From assembly GCF_012932425.1 (NCBI RefSeq), contig NZ_JAAIII010000006.1, positions 166,336 through 230,335 of the forward strand: DNA of 64,000 nucleotides, read 5' to 3'. The position numbers and the translations under genes were made by a program. Under the pieces are notes generated by a model that saw only the letters and a program-made list of their open reading frames with translations, ran no database searches and was not told the origin of the DNA. The stretch comes from Bifidobacterium oedipodis. GTDB taxonomy: Bacteria; Actinomycetota; Actinomycetes; Actinomycetales; Bifidobacteriaceae. Positions 42,592 through 52,712 of the stretch are shown piece by piece (positions within the stretch are counted from its first letter, which is position 1; every line of letters starts with the position of its first letter).

Positions 42592-44664
42592 ATGGCGGTA
42601 CTTGAGCTCGTGTTATGCATTGTCGCGGCGGTGCTGGTGAGCTCGTTCGCCGGCAGGTTTATTCCTCGTGTTTCCACTCCGTTGGTGCAGATTGCATTGG
42701 GTGTGGCACTGGCGTTCCTGCCATTCTTTCCCGACGTTGCGTTGGATCCGGAACTGTTCATGGTGCTGTTCATCGCGCCTCTGCTGTATCTGGAAGCCCA
42801 TGAAATCGACAAATCGGCATTGCTGGGCACACTGCGATTAAGTCTGTCGTTGGCCATCGGACTGGCCATTGCCACTATGGTGGCGGTGGGATTCACGCTC
42901 AACGCCGTATGGCCGTCCATCTCACTGGCTGCAGCCTTGGCTTTGGGCGCGGCACTTGGCCCCACTGACGCGGTGGCCGTGAGCTCCTTGGGCCGCGAGG
43001 CCGCATTGAGCCAACGTCAACGCAGCGTGCTCAAAGGCGAATCATTATTCAACGATGCTTCGGGCATCGTGGGCTTCCAGTTCGCGCTGGCCGCCGCCTT
43101 CACCGGCGAATTCGCGGTGGGGCAGGCCGCCGGCGAATTCGTGGTCTCGTTCATCGGCGGCACTATTTTCGGCCTTGCCATCGGTTTGGCTGCGAACTGG
43201 GTGTTTGAAACCGTGCGCTCGCTGGGCTTGGAAACCACCACTTCGCGCATTCTGATGGAACTGTTCCTGCCATTCCTGCTGTATTTGGGTGCCGAACATT
43301 TCCACCTCTCCGGCATTCTCGCCGTTGTGGCCGCCGGCTTGTTCGTCCGATTCGATCGCACCGGCGTCGGACCGAATGTGGCGCGCACGAATATTGTGTC
43401 CACCTCGGTGTGGGGTGTGCTGTCGTTCTCCCTCAACGGTGCGGTGTTCATCCTGCTCGGCATGCAGCTGCCGCGTGCCATGCGAGCCAGCTGGTCCGAT
43501 CCGTATATCAGCAACAACATGCTTATCAGCATCATCGTGCTGATCTGCGCCGTGGTGATTGTGATGCGATTCGTATGGGTGGCGGCCATGCTGCGCTTGG
43601 CACGCGACACCAACACCGGCAAACGTCGCAAAATGACGGCTGAACGCTGGCGTTCGGCCGCGGTGATGACCTTTGGCGGCCCCAAAGGCACCATCACCCT
43701 GTCCCTGATGTTCACGATTCCCTACGCCCTATCCGCCGGCACGCCATTCCCCATGCGCGACGAACTGATTTTCATCGCCTCCGGCGTGATCCTGCTGACC
43801 TTGATGCTGGCGAACTTCTTGCTGCCGCTGCTCGCCCCGAATCGTGGGGGAGACGAGTCGGCTGCTTTGGTGCCGATTACCATCGAAGTGCTGCGCACCA
43901 CCGTTGAAGAGCTCACCGGGCGCATCACGCCGGACAACCGTCGCGCGGTGCTGATGGTGATCGATTCGTACACCAAGCGCATCAGCCGTTTGAAGCAGCG
44001 CATCGGCGAACTTGATCCGCAAGGATTGGAACGCCTGCAAATCGAGGCGCTGCATTGGGAGAAGGAGTTCGTGCGCGATCATCTGGCCGAAGTCAAAGCG
44101 CATCCGGCAAGCGACCCGGCACAGCAGGAGCTTGACGTCGAGGCATCGGAGCGCATGCTCGACCACATTATGAATTCGCTGCGCCACACGCACACCAACC
44201 CCGCCTCCGGGCACGCAGTGTCGCAGATTCGCGGCCGCATGCGCATGTGGGAGCGTCAGATGAGCAATTTCACCAAACGCACCATCTCCAAAATCCGCCA
44301 CACCACGCCGCTGGTGAGCGAAGATCAGATTTTCGCACGCACCCGCGAACTGCAGGTCGAGGCGATCCACCATGTTATCGAACGACTGGTGGATGAAATG
44401 GGGCGCAGCACCTACAACACCGAACACTGCTCCGCCCTGCTGCTGGACTACCGTCGCGCCGAAGCCTCGCTGCAAGCACGCCCGAACATGGGCGGTAGCG
44501 CCCAGGCCATCAGCCAGGCCGAGGACGTGAAGCGCGAAAGCTACGCTATCGAACTGGGTGTGATTCAGGACATGCTCGAAGCCGGTGACATCACCCGTCC
44601 GCAGGCCCGTGCGTTGCGTCGTAACATCTACGTGATGCAGGTCGACGCCGACTCGGGAATCTAG
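42592..44664 (+). CDS. Na+/H+ antiporter, CPA1/NhaP-like
   Basis: A 690-residue protein. Residues about 1-410 form 11-12 membrane segments with the family pattern LGAALGPTDAVAVSSL (TDAVA motif), GESLFNDASGIVGF (ND motif at the ion site) and FGGPKGTITLSL. A cytoplasmic helical domain of about 270 residues follows (VMVIDSYTKRISRLKQRI and on). It probably exchanges Na+ or K+ for protons in pH or salt balance. AAAGGTGGG precedes the ATG. The tadA gene follows after 6 bases, so the two may be co-transcribed. Confidence 0.9.
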   Translation: MAVLELVLCIVAAVLVSSFAGRFIPRVSTPLVQIALGVALAFLPFFPDVALDPELFMVLFIAPLLYLEAHEIDKSALLGTLRLSLSLAIGLAIATMVAVGFTLNAVWPSISLAAALALGAALGPTDAVAVSSLGREAALSQRQRSVLKGESLFNDASGIVGFQFALAAAFTGEFAVGQAAGEFVVSFIGGTIFGLAIGLAANWVFETVRSLGLETTTSRILMELFLPFLLYLGAEHFHLSGILAVVAAGLFVRFDRTGVGPNVARTNIVSTSVWGVLSFSLNGAVFILLGMQLPRAMRASWSDPYISNNMLISIIVLICAVVIVMRFVWVAAMLRLARDTNTGKRRKMTAERWRSAAVMTFGGPKGTITLSLMFTIPYALSAGTPFPMRDELIFIASGVILLTLMLANFLLPLLAPNRGGDESAALVPITIEVLRTTVEELTGRITPDNRRAVLMVIDSYTKRISRLKQRIGELDPQGLERLQIEALHWEKEFVRDHLAEVKAHPASDPAQQELDVEASERMLDHIMNSLRHTHTNPASGHAVSQIRGRMRMWERQMSNFTKRTISKIRHTTPLVSEDQIFARTRELQVEAIHHVIERLVDEMGRSTYNTEHCSALLLDYRRAEASLQARPNMGGSAQAISQAEDVKRESYAIELGVIQDMLEAGDITRPQARALRRNIYVMQVDADSGI

Positions 44665-44670
44665 GCTGAC

Positions 44671-45132
44671 ATGCATCTTGGATCTATGGACGGCAAAGGA
44701 ATGCGCGCGGCGCTGGCACTTGCCGAACAGGCGGCGGCAGATAGCGACGTGCCGGTCGGTGCGGTGGTGCTGGGGCCAGACGGCCAGATCATCGGCCAGG
44801 GCCGCAATACGCGCGAAGCTGACGGCGACCCGTTGGCGCACGCCGAAATTATTGCCATGCGTCAGGCCGCCGCTAAGAACAACGGCTGGAACCTTGCCGA
44901 CTGTACGCTGGTCGTTACGCTCGAACCATGCCCGATGTGCGCGGGTGCCTGCGTACAGACACATATCGGACGCATCGTGTTCGGCGCATGGGATTCCAAA
45001 CTCGGCGCCTGCGGTTCGATATGGGATATTCCGCGCGACCCCCACATCGGGCATGCCCCCGAAGTGTACGGTGGTGTGCTCGAAGCTGAATGCGCCCAAG
45101 TGCTGTCGCGCTTCTTTGGACACCGGCGGTAG
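44671..45132 (+). CDS. tadA: tRNA-specific adenosine deaminase
   Basis: A 153-residue zinc deaminase that makes inosine at the wobble base of tRNA-Arg(ACG). The active site is HAEIIA (His ligand and catalytic Glu) with TLEPCPMCAGAC (two Cys ligands). SKLGACGSIWDI corresponds to the tRNA-binding region. Length fits the family. ATG at 44671 is used; a second in-frame ATG at 44686 is possible. Confidence 0.93.
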   Translation: MHLGSMDGKGMRAALALAEQAAADSDVPVGAVVLGPDGQIIGQGRNTREADGDPLAHAEIIAMRQAAAKNNGWNLADCTLVVTLEPCPMCAGACVQTHIGRIVFGAWDSKLGACGSIWDIPRDPHIGHAPEVYGGVLEAECAQVLSRFFGHRR

Positions 45133-45297
45133 TCCGCTCGCCCTCGCACGCTATGGCTTGCGAATTGCGTTATAGGCGCGGAATCAATGTTTTCTTGCTT
45201 CGATTCACCAACACGCAGCATCAGGGCAACATAATCGATTTCACATACCATCAAGGCAGAAGTAGTGGTTCCATCCTCAACGTCGAAGGAGCGACAC

Positions 45298-47769
45298 ATG
45301 CCCAACACCATCACCATCAACGCTACCGGTGACAACAACGTATTCACCGGCACCGCTGTTGACGGCACCGAACTGACCGCCGTCTACCTCGAACAAGCTG
45401 CGGCCAATGTTGCCATCGGCCTGATTGTGCCGGGCAACGAACTGCCTCGCATCGTGCACTGGGGTCGTCCGCTTGCCAACCCCTCCACCCTGCTTGCCGC
45501 CTATGACGCCGTGCGCCCGCAGCGTGTCTCCGGCGCGCTCGATGAAACCGCATGGCCCTCGATTCTGCCCACGCAAAGCGAATCGTGGATCGGTGAGCCG
45601 CGCATCGTACTGCGCCGTGGGGGAGTGGAACTCTTCCCCAAGTTCACCGTCACCGCGCTGACCGTCGGCCCCGAAGTCGGCGAACTGCCGGCAACCGTTG
45701 ACGCCTCCGCCACGGCAGACTCCTACACCGATGTTGCCGGACGCTCTCGCGGCGTCGGCGAAGCCCGTGTGCCCGGCATGACCATCACCGCTCAAGACAG
45801 CGAACAGGGCGTGGCCATCGACTGGCTGCTCGAACTCCTGCCCGGTGGCCTGGCCCGTCAGCAGGCGAAGGTTCGCAACCTGTGGGGTTACGGCGAGACG
45901 ACCAAACTGCAGTCCCTCGGCCTGCCGGTCGATGAGAACGCCGCACAGAGCGCCACCCATCAGGCACCGTTGGAAATCGGCAAGGTCGAACTCGGTTTCC
46001 CCGTGCCCGAAATCGCCGGCGAAATCCTGACCACCACCGGCCACCACCTGAGGGAACGCAGCCCGCAGCGCCAGAAGCTGACCATCGGCCGCTTCGAAAA
46101 GAATGCGCTCGCCGGCCGTCCCGACTTCGATGCCAGCCTGCTGCTGACCGCCGGCAAGCCCGGCTTCGGCTTCGAAAACGGCGAAGCCTACTCGGTGCAT
46201 GTGGCATGGTCCGGCAACTCCGTGCTCTCCGCTGAACGACTGCCTTATACCCAGGGCCTGATCGGCGGCGGCGAACTGCTCTTCGGCGGCGAAGTCATGC
46301 TCGCCGGCACTCCGGCCGATGATGCCGAAACCGCAGCAGCCGACAAGCGCATCGCTGCCGGCAGCCTCGGTGCCGGAGACCTGAACGATGTCTACACCAC
46401 CCCGTGGCTGTTCGGCTCCTTCGGCGACGGCCTCAACGAAATCTCCGCCCGCTTCCACGATTATGTGCGCTCCCGCCACCCGCGCCTCTTCTCCAAGGGG
46501 CGCCCGGTAATCCTCAACACGTGGGAGGCCGTGTACTTCGAGCACAACTTCGATACCCTCAAGGCGCTCGCCGACAAGGCCGCCGCCTCCGGTGTGGAAC
46601 GTTTCGTGGTGGACGACGGTTGGTTCGGCGCACGCCGCGACGACACCAAGGGCCTCGGCGATTGGCAGATCAGCCCCGAAGTCTGGCCGGAAGGATCGAA
46701 GTCGCTGCAGGCGCTCGCCGACTACGTGCACACCAAGGGCATGGAATTCGGCCTGTGGTTCGAGCCGGAGATGGTCAACCCCGATTCCGATATGGCCCGC
46801 AACCACCCCGATTGGATTCTGTCCCCCACCGCCGGTCGTCTGCCCATGCAGGGTCGCACCCAGCAGGTGGTCGACCTGACCAATCCCGATGCCTTCGATT
46901 ACATCCTCGATGCAATGGACAAGCTGGTCGGCGAGCTGAAAATCGACTACATCAAGTGGGATCACAACAAGCTCGTCACCGAAGCCGCCTCCCACCGTTC
47001 CGGCCGTCCGGCCGTGCACGCCCAGACCGAAGCAGTGTACGCGATCTTCCGCACGCTGCAGGAGAAGCACCCCGGTCTTGAGATTGAAAGCTGCTCCTCC
47101 GGCGGCGGCCGCGTGGATCTCGGCATCCTCGAATACGCCAGCCGTATCTGGGTGTCCGACTGCGTCGATCCGGTCGAGCGCGCCGACATCCAGCGCTACA
47201 CCTCGCTGCTGGTGCCCCCCGCGATGATGGGCGAGCACGTCGGTGCCAGTCCCGCCCACTCCACGCGCCGCGAAACCAGCCAGGAGCTGCGCATGGCCAT
47301 GGCCTTCTTCGGGCACATGGGCATCGAATGGAACCTGCTCAAGGAGCCTCACGAAGCCCTCGACAAGCTGGCCGTGTGGGTTGCCGAATTCAAGAAGCAT
47401 CGCGATTGGTTCGCCATCGACTCCTGCGTGCATGCTGATGTGAACGATCCGGCCATCCGCGTGGACGGCATGGTGATGCCCGACAAGAGCGCCGCCATCT
47501 ACCGCTTCACCCAGCTGACCACCAGCCAGACCTATCCGGCCGCACCGGTGCGTCTGCCCGGCCTCGATCCGAAGCGCACCTACCGCATCAGCCCGCTCGA
47601 CCCGAGCCTCGATTTGGCGGCCCAAGGCATTACCAACGGTCAGAGCCCGCTCGGTTGGTGGAATTCCGACGGCGTGCTGATGGACGGCGAAGCGCTCCAG
47701 CGCTACGGCATCCGTCCGCCGGCACTGCATCCCGCACAGGCTGTGCTGTTCAAGGCCGTGCTGGCCTGA
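45298..47769 (+). CDS. Alpha-galactosidase, GH36
   Basis: An 823-residue enzyme that removes alpha-1,6-galactose from raffinose, melibiose or stachyose. The start at 45298 follows AAGGAG; a longer frame from 45265 reads through that site. An N-terminal beta-supersandwich covers about 1-330. The barrel has RFVVDDGWFGARRDD, nucleophile Asp555 in YIKWDHNK, SSGGGRVDLG, and the acid/base loop WVSDCVDPVERADIQR. There is no signal peptide, so it is cytoplasmic and acts after import by the ABC system at 49249. The order GH36, ROK, binding protein, permeases, GH13 matches raffinose loci of bifidobacteria (rafA-like). Confidence 0.94.
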   Translation: MPNTITINATGDNNVFTGTAVDGTELTAVYLEQAAANVAIGLIVPGNELPRIVHWGRPLANPSTLLAAYDAVRPQRVSGALDETAWPSILPTQSESWIGEPRIVLRRGGVELFPKFTVTALTVGPEVGELPATVDASATADSYTDVAGRSRGVGEARVPGMTITAQDSEQGVAIDWLLELLPGGLARQQAKVRNLWGYGETTKLQSLGLPVDENAAQSATHQAPLEIGKVELGFPVPEIAGEILTTTGHHLRERSPQRQKLTIGRFEKNALAGRPDFDASLLLTAGKPGFGFENGEAYSVHVAWSGNSVLSAERLPYTQGLIGGGELLFGGEVMLAGTPADDAETAAADKRIAAGSLGAGDLNDVYTTPWLFGSFGDGLNEISARFHDYVRSRHPRLFSKGRPVILNTWEAVYFEHNFDTLKALADKAAASGVERFVVDDGWFGARRDDTKGLGDWQISPEVWPEGSKSLQALADYVHTKGMEFGLWFEPEMVNPDSDMARNHPDWILSPTAGRLPMQGRTQQVVDLTNPDAFDYILDAMDKLVGELKIDYIKWDHNKLVTEAASHRSGRPAVHAQTEAVYAIFRTLQEKHPGLEIESCSSGGGRVDLGILEYASRIWVSDCVDPVERADIQRYTSLLVPPAMMGEHVGASPAHSTRRETSQELRMAMAFFGHMGIEWNLLKEPHEALDKLAVWVAEFKKHRDWFAIDSCVHADVNDPAIRVDGMVMPDKSAAIYRFTQLTTSQTYPAAPVRLPGLDPKRTYRISPLDPSLDLAAQGITNGQSPLGWWNSDGVLMDGEALQRYGIRPPALHPAQAVLFKAVLA

Positions 47770-47779
47770 CGTGAAAAAC

Positions 47780-47832
47780 TTGCGGCCCGACCGTGCTACG
47801 TGCGTGATGCGCACAACACAGTCGGGCCGCAA
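47780..47832. terminator. Bidirectional terminator between GH36 and ROK genes
   Basis: Perfect 12-bp outer stem ttgcggcccgac (47780-47791) / gtcgggccgcaa (47821-47832), with an inner stem (gtgcgtgatgcgcac) in the loop. It lies between convergent genes. Confidence 0.8.
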
Positions 47833-47861
47833 TCCACAAAAGGAACGTCAGATCATACAGC

Positions 47862-49070
47862 TCACATAATGTGCTTGACGATCACACGGCTGGCGGCGGC
47901 CTTGGCCCACAGCTGCCAGTCGTGATTGATCACGGTGAACTTCATCGACCTCGCTTGGCTATGCCGATACATGCGGATGCCATCGCGCACGGAATCGGTG
48001 CCCAGTTTCGCCAAAAACGCTGATTCGCCGGCGATCATCACGCAACCGGGCATCGCAATATTGCCCACGGTGGCGATCAGTGATCCCAGGCGGAAGCATG
48101 TGCGATTCACCAACTGCGTGGCCTGCGGCACGCGCGCCAGTGCATCGCGTGCGAAATCCTCGAAGCTTACCGCGCGCCCCACAATGGCCGAATACTGTTC
48201 AGCAATCGAATCATCGGTCAGGCATTGTGCGCATCCGATATGACCACTGGTGCAGCGCGGCCCCTCCGGGTCGATCAGCACATGGCCCACGAGGCCATAG
48301 CTTTTATCCGGATAGGCGACAGGCTGGCCGTTGATGGCAAGCGAATAGCCCACGCCCACGCCGATGGTGACCACTGCAAAGATATTGACGCCTACGCCGG
48401 GGCCGAACCAGCAGGCATCCACCAGCAGCGAGTCAATGTCGTTGAACACGCCACACGGTATGCCGGTGGCGTCGGCGACCATCGCGCCAAGATCCACTTC
48501 GCCGTCCCAATGCAGGAACGGTGCAAAGGTGACCACGGAATCTTCGATCACATGACCGCCCACCGCCACGCCGACCGCAGTGGGGGAGGGCAGTCCGGAG
48601 GCGGCGATGTCTGCCGCGCAATCCTTGCACAAGCGTGCGATGATATCGCAGATAACCTGGGGAGACGGATTCGCCGTGAATGTTTCCTCATGGCGACCCG
48701 ATACCACTTCGCCATGCGCGTTCACTGCCGCCGCAACCGCCGATGTGCCATGCACCTTAACGCCGATAAATGTGCGTGCGTTCGCGCACAGCACCAGGGC
48801 GGTCTGCGGCCGGCCGCGTCGATCAGAGCTTTCCTTGGGCACGAACCCTTCCGGCAGTTTGCCCTGCACGCCACCTGCTGAGGGGCGTTCCTCGATTACG
48901 CCGGCATAGATCAGATCGCTGGTGATGCGTGACAGCGCACCCTGCGAAAGACTGAGCATCTGCGCCAGCGTGGTGCGTGCGATCGGCCCGTACTGAGCGA
49001 TGGCCGCCGCCACACGATGCGTATGCTCCGATCCCTCAAACCATTGAGGAATCACATTGAAATCAGCCAT
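47862..49070 (-). CDS. ROK-family transcriptional regulator of the raffinose-type locus
   Basis: A protein of about 402 residues. The start at 49070 (MADFNVIPQWF) follows GGGGGCAATA; ATG at 49088 is an alternative. A winged HTH (about 20-70, ARTTLAQMLSLSQGALSRITSDL) is followed by the ROK sugar-kinase-like domain. The domain contains GVAVGGHVI, GVFNDIDSLLVDACWFG and the zinc-site region CTSGHIGCAQC. ROK repressors of this kind sense sugars or sugar phosphates. Being divergent from the binding-protein gene, it probably controls the importer, GH36 and GH13 genes. Confidence 0.9.
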   Translation of the reverse strand: MADFNVIPQWFEGSEHTHRVAAAIAQYGPIARTTLAQMLSLSQGALSRITSDLIYAGVIEERPSAGGVQGKLPEGFVPKESSDRRGRPQTALVLCANARTFIGVKVHGTSAVAAAVNAHGEVVSGRHEETFTANPSPQVICDIIARLCKDCAADIAASGLPSPTAVGVAVGGHVIEDSVVTFAPFLHWDGEVDLGAMVADATGIPCGVFNDIDSLLVDACWFGPGVGVNIFAVVTIGVGVGYSLAINGQPVAYPDKSYGLVGHVLIDPEGPRCTSGHIGCAQCLTDDSIAEQYSAIVGRAVSFEDFARDALARVPQATQLVNRTCFRLGSLIATVGNIAMPGCVMIAGESAFLAKLGTDSVRDGIRMYRHSQARSMKFTVINHDWQLWAKAAASRVIVKHIM

Positions 49071-49088
49071 TATTGCCCCCATCGCCAT

Positions 49089-49248
49089 TTTTTATTTGCG
49101 CTACGCACAAAAATAACGCCGTTTTACTTGCCTGCGCAAGCAGGCTCGCAGGGGCTGGGAATAAAAACGTGATTCTTGTACCTTAGTGGTACACCGCTTG
49201 AGGCACTGAAGCCGCAAGCACGAAGAAGATAAAGGAGTCAACAAACTG
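49089..49248. promoter_or_regulatory. Divergent control region of ROK regulator and importer operon
   Basis: 160 bp. It has two near-palindromes that could be ROK operators: tttgcgctacgcacaaa (49095-49111) and CTTGCCTGCGCAAG (49127-49140), with GCG/CGC half-sites. A comparable element, ttgcacgcaaagtcgcgcaa (about 52569-52588), stands upstream of the GH13 gene. The importer ribosome site AAAGGAG is near 49231. Confidence 0.45.
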
Positions 49249-50538
49249 ATGATGTGCGATTCCCCCACCCCGTCCACCAGGGTCAAGCGCCTGGTAGCTC
49301 GCGCAGCGGCCACACTATGCGCCGTTGCCGTCGGATTCTCACTGGCAGGCTGTGGTTCAAGCACCGCCGGCACCGTGACACTGGACTTCTTCCAGTTCAA
49401 GTCTGAGGCCGCCGACCAGTTCAAAGCGATGGTTGAGGAGTTCGAAAGCGAAAACCCGACCATCAAGGTGACCATCAACAACTCCGCCAACGCGCAGACC
49501 GATTTGCGCACCCGATTCGTTAAGAACCGCATCCCCGACGTCATCACCTTCAACGGCGATATCAGCTTCGGCATGTTCGCCGCCTCCGGTGTGTTCTACG
49601 ACTTCACCGACGAAGACATCGTCAACGAGCTGAACCCCGGCATGGTGGAGATCGCCAAGAACCTGGTGCAGACCACCGATCCTGCCAAGAAGCGCCTGTA
49701 CGGCCTGCCGTTCGCCGGCAACGCCTCCGGCTACATCTACAACAAGGAACTGTGGCGTCAGGCCGGCGTTGATCCGGAGAATCCGCCGACCACATGGAGC
49801 GAGTTCACCGCCATGCTGGAGAAGTTCAAGGCGGCCGGCATCAATCCGCTGCAGGGCACCGTCGCCGACGCATGGACCACGCAGGCGCCGCTCGCCTCGC
49901 TGGCCGGCACGCTGGTTCCCGAAACCGAGTACACAAAGCTGAAGACCGGCGAGACCACCTTCAAGGACATTTGGAGCGACACGGTCAAAAAGGAAGCCGA
50001 ACTGTTCACCTACTCCACTGCGGATACCGGCGTCACCTACCAGCAGGGCACGCAGAACTTCGCCAAGGGCGAGGCCGCGATCATCCCGCTTGGCACCTAC
50101 GCCATCCCGCAGATCCTGCTGATCAACCCCGACATCGAGCTGGGCTTCGCACAGATGCCTGCCTCCGACGATCCTGACGAGCAGATTCTGACCGCTGGCG
50201 ACGACGTGATGCTCACCATCGGTGCCGACACCAAGTACCCCGAAGAGTCGATGAAGCTGGTTGAGTTCCTCATGCAGAAGGAACAGCTCAACGCCTACGC
50301 CGACGCCCAGTCCGCCATCACCCCGCTCAAGGAGACCTACTTCGGCAACGAGGCGTTGGAAACCGTGCGCAGCTTCTTCGAGGAGAACCGTCTCGCCGAC
50401 TTCTGCGACCATTACATCCCCTCGTCCATCAACATTGGTGGCTACCTGCAAACCATGGTGACCAGCGGTAACACCGACCGCTTCCTGAACCAGATGCAAA
50501 CCGAATGGGACAAGGTCCAGGCCAGGACCTTCGAGTGA
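49249..50538 (+). CDS. Sugar ABC transporter substrate-binding lipoprotein
   Basis: A 429-residue CUT1-type binding protein. A basic N-region ([12 protein letters not shown]), hydrophobic stretch and lipobox LAGC (Cys about 36) mark it as a lipoprotein. The mature part has [20 protein letters not shown] at its start and the family-typical [20 protein letters not shown] hinge region. It probably binds raffinose-family oligosaccharides. ATG 49249 or 49252 both fit the AAAGGAG site. It heads the operon with the two permease genes. Confidence 0.92.
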   Translation: MMCDSPTPSTRVKRLVARAAATLCAVAVGFSLAGCGSSTAGTVTLDFFQFKSEAADQFKAMVEEFESENPTIKVTINNSANAQTDLRTRFVKNRIPDVITFNGDISFGMFAASGVFYDFTDEDIVNELNPGMVEIAKNLVQTTDPAKKRLYGLPFAGNASGYIYNKELWRQAGVDPENPPTTWSEFTAMLEKFKAAGINPLQGTVADAWTTQAPLASLAGTLVPETEYTKLKTGETTFKDIWSDTVKKEAELFTYSTADTGVTYQQGTQNFAKGEAAIIPLGTYAIPQILLINPDIELGFAQMPASDDPDEQILTAGDDVMLTIGADTKYPEESMKLVEFLMQKEQLNAYADAQSAITPLKETYFGNEALETVRSFFEENRLADFCDHYIPSSINIGGYLQTMVTSGNTDRFLNQMQTEWDKVQARTFE

Positions 50539-50560
50539 TCGAGGAAGAAAGAGAAGAATC

Positions 50561-51466
50561 ATGAGCAACGCAAAATCCGCCAAGAAGAAGGTTTCCGCCT
50601 TCTCCACCCGCAAGGTTGACCACGCTTACTACTGGATGGCCGTGCCCGCAGCGATTATCTTCGCCGCCTTCCTGTACGTGCCGTTCCTGCAGGGTGTGTT
50701 CTACTCCTTCACGAACTCCCAGGGCTACGGTGATTTCAAGATCATCGGTTTGAAGAACTACTTCGCCCTGTTCCAGGACAACCGCGTCGGCCATGCCTAC
50801 CTGTTCACCTTCGCCATCGCTATCGTGATCACCATTTTGGTGAACGTGATCGCCATGTTCATCGCAGTCGCTTTGAATGGCAAGATTGCGTTCAAGAATG
50901 GCTTCCGCGCGATCTTCTTCATCCCCTACACCCTCTCGGTGCTGGTGATCGGCTACGTGTTCAAGTACATCTTCATGAACCCGCTGCCCGAACTTGGCAA
51001 GGCGCTCGGCATCGACTGGCTGTCCAGCTCGCTGCTCACCAATGAGAGCCTCGCCTGGCTGCCGATCGTGTTCCTCGCCGTCTGGCAGTCCGTCGCCTAC
51101 TCGGTGCTGCTCTATCTCGCCGGTCTGCAGACCATCGACGAGGAAATCTACGAGGCCGCGTCGATTGATGGTGTGAACCCCTGGCAGAAGTTCTGGAAGA
51201 TCACCTTCCCGCTGATCGGGCCCTTCTTCACCATCAACCTGGTGATCAGCCTCAAGAACGCGCTCAACACCTTCGATCAGGTTGTGGCGTTGACCGACGG
51301 CGGTCCGAACTCCTCCACCGAAACGGTGACCTATCTCATCTGGAAGGGTGGTCTGACCGGTGGCGAATACGCCTACCAGACCGCAAACGCCGTGCTGTTC
51401 TTCGTCGTGCTGGCAGTGATCGCCATCATCCAGCTGCGCATCTCCAGCAGCCAGGAAAAGATCTGA
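50561..51466 (+). CDS. Sugar ABC transporter permease (MalF-type)
   Basis: A 301-residue permease with six membrane segments. The N-terminus is Lys-rich (SNAKSAKKKVS). The EAA loop EAASIDGVNPWQKFWKITFPLI (about 200-220), which contacts the ATPase, is intact. It lies 22 bp after the binding-protein gene, with GAGGAAGAAAGAGAAG upstream of the ATG. Confidence 0.93.
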   Translation: MSNAKSAKKKVSAFSTRKVDHAYYWMAVPAAIIFAAFLYVPFLQGVFYSFTNSQGYGDFKIIGLKNYFALFQDNRVGHAYLFTFAIAIVITILVNVIAMFIAVALNGKIAFKNGFRAIFFIPYTLSVLVIGYVFKYIFMNPLPELGKALGIDWLSSSLLTNESLAWLPIVFLAVWQSVAYSVLLYLAGLQTIDEEIYEAASIDGVNPWQKFWKITFPLIGPFFTINLVISLKNALNTFDQVVALTDGGPNSSTETVTYLIWKGGLTGGEYAYQTANAVLFFVVLAVIAIIQLRISSSQEKI

Positions 51467-51484
51467 GAGTAGAGGGTAAGCATT

Positions 51485-52357
51485 ATGACTAGCGCAACTA
51501 ACACCGTCGCCTCCACCACGGGCGCGAAGGATCTCAAATTCCACAAGGACCGCAACATCAACTGGTGGCTGACCGCCGTGATCGCGGTGCTGTCCCTGAC
51601 CATCCTGGTGCCGCTGTACTTCACCGTCGTCACGGCGCTGAAGACCCCGGCCGAGGCCGGCACCTTCTCCCTGCCGACTTCGTGGGAGTGGCATAACTTC
51701 CTTGACGCCTCCAACAAGGTGAACTACCCCAAGGCGGCGCTCAACTCCGCGATTATCACCGTCGCGGCCGTGGTGCTCACGCTGGTGACCAACACCTTCG
51801 TGGCCTACGCCGTGGCCCGCAACCAGGACAAGCGTTTCTTCCGCTTCCTGTACTACTTCTTCATCCTCGCCATGTTCGTGCCGTTCTCCGTGGTGATGCT
51901 GCCGATCGCCAAGCAGATGGGTAGCCTGCATCTCGACAACCAGCTCGGTCTGATCGTGCTGTACACGATCCTCGGCCTCGGCACGAACCTGTTCATCGCC
52001 ACCGGCTTCATCAAGTCGATTCCGATTTCGCTGGAAGAGGCCGCCCGCATGGATGGTGCCAGCACCTGGCGCATCTTCTGGCAGATCATCTTCCCGCTGA
52101 TGGGACCGATCAACGCCACCATCGCCATCACCACCTGCCTGTGGGCATGGAACGACTTCCTGCTGCCGTTGATTGTGCTCACCGACCAGTCGAACCAGAC
52201 CATCCCGCTGGCCCAGTACGTGTTCAGCTCGCAGTTCGCCACCAACTACCCGATGGCGTTCTCCAGCTACCTCATGGCCATGGCCCCGGTCCTCGTCGTC
52301 TACATCTTCGCCCAAAAGTGGGTTGTCGGTGGTGTGATGCGCGGCGCCGTAAAGTGA
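51485..52357 (+). CDS. Sugar ABC transporter permease (MalG-type)
   Basis: A 290-residue permease with six membrane segments. The EAA loop EEAARMDGASTWRIFWQIIFPL (about 181-202) is intact. It lies 18 bp after its partner permease. No ATPase gene follows; instead there is a terminator region and the GH13 gene, so the shared ATPase at 26652 is probably used. Confidence 0.93.
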   Translation: MTSATNTVASTTGAKDLKFHKDRNINWWLTAVIAVLSLTILVPLYFTVVTALKTPAEAGTFSLPTSWEWHNFLDASNKVNYPKAALNSAIITVAAVVLTLVTNTFVAYAVARNQDKRFFRFLYYFFILAMFVPFSVVMLPIAKQMGSLHLDNQLGLIVLYTILGLGTNLFIATGFIKSIPISLEEAARMDGASTWRIFWQIIFPLMGPINATIAITTCLWAWNDFLLPLIVLTDQSNQTIPLAQYVFSSQFATNYPMAFSSYLMAMAPVLVVYIFAQKWVVGGVMRGAVK

Positions 52358-52712
52358 ACAGTCCAGTGGACTGTTCATAGGCGCCGCCCGAGTGAGGCGA
52401 TAGCCGAACGAGGGTAGCATTGAGCCCGCCGGAGGCGGTCCGTAATTGCTGCAGGCGCGGTCAAGTGAGTAATTGCTCGTCCGTCTGCAATTGCAGGACG
52501 CCGTTAAGTAAAGAACAACATCCCCCAACACCGGGCCCGCAGAACACACGTTCTGCGGGCCCACTCTATTGCACGCAAAGTCGCGCAATATTTTGTTTCC
52601 GACGCGCCACAATGCGCGACGAATGGGAATGAAAACCATCGATTCGTAGCATAAAACCATCACAAGCAATGAAGCCTACAATCTTCAATTTTTCACGGAA
52701 AGGACCGCAGCA
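52358..52712 (+). promoter_or_regulatory. 355-bp region between importer and GH13 genes
   Basis: No credible gene. It starts with a small inverted repeat overlapping the permease end (gaacagtccagtggactgttc, 52356-52376). It also holds a strong hairpin (52533-52562) and an inverted element with ATTGC/GCAAT ends at about 52568-52590 that may be a ROK operator. The GH13 ribosome site GAAAGGA lies at about 52696. Confidence 0.5.
52533..52562 (+). terminator. Hairpin after the importer operon
   Basis: Perfect 13-bp stem gggcccgcagaac / gttctgcgggccc with a 4-base loop. Only a short AT stretch follows, so termination may be partial. Confidence 0.65.
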
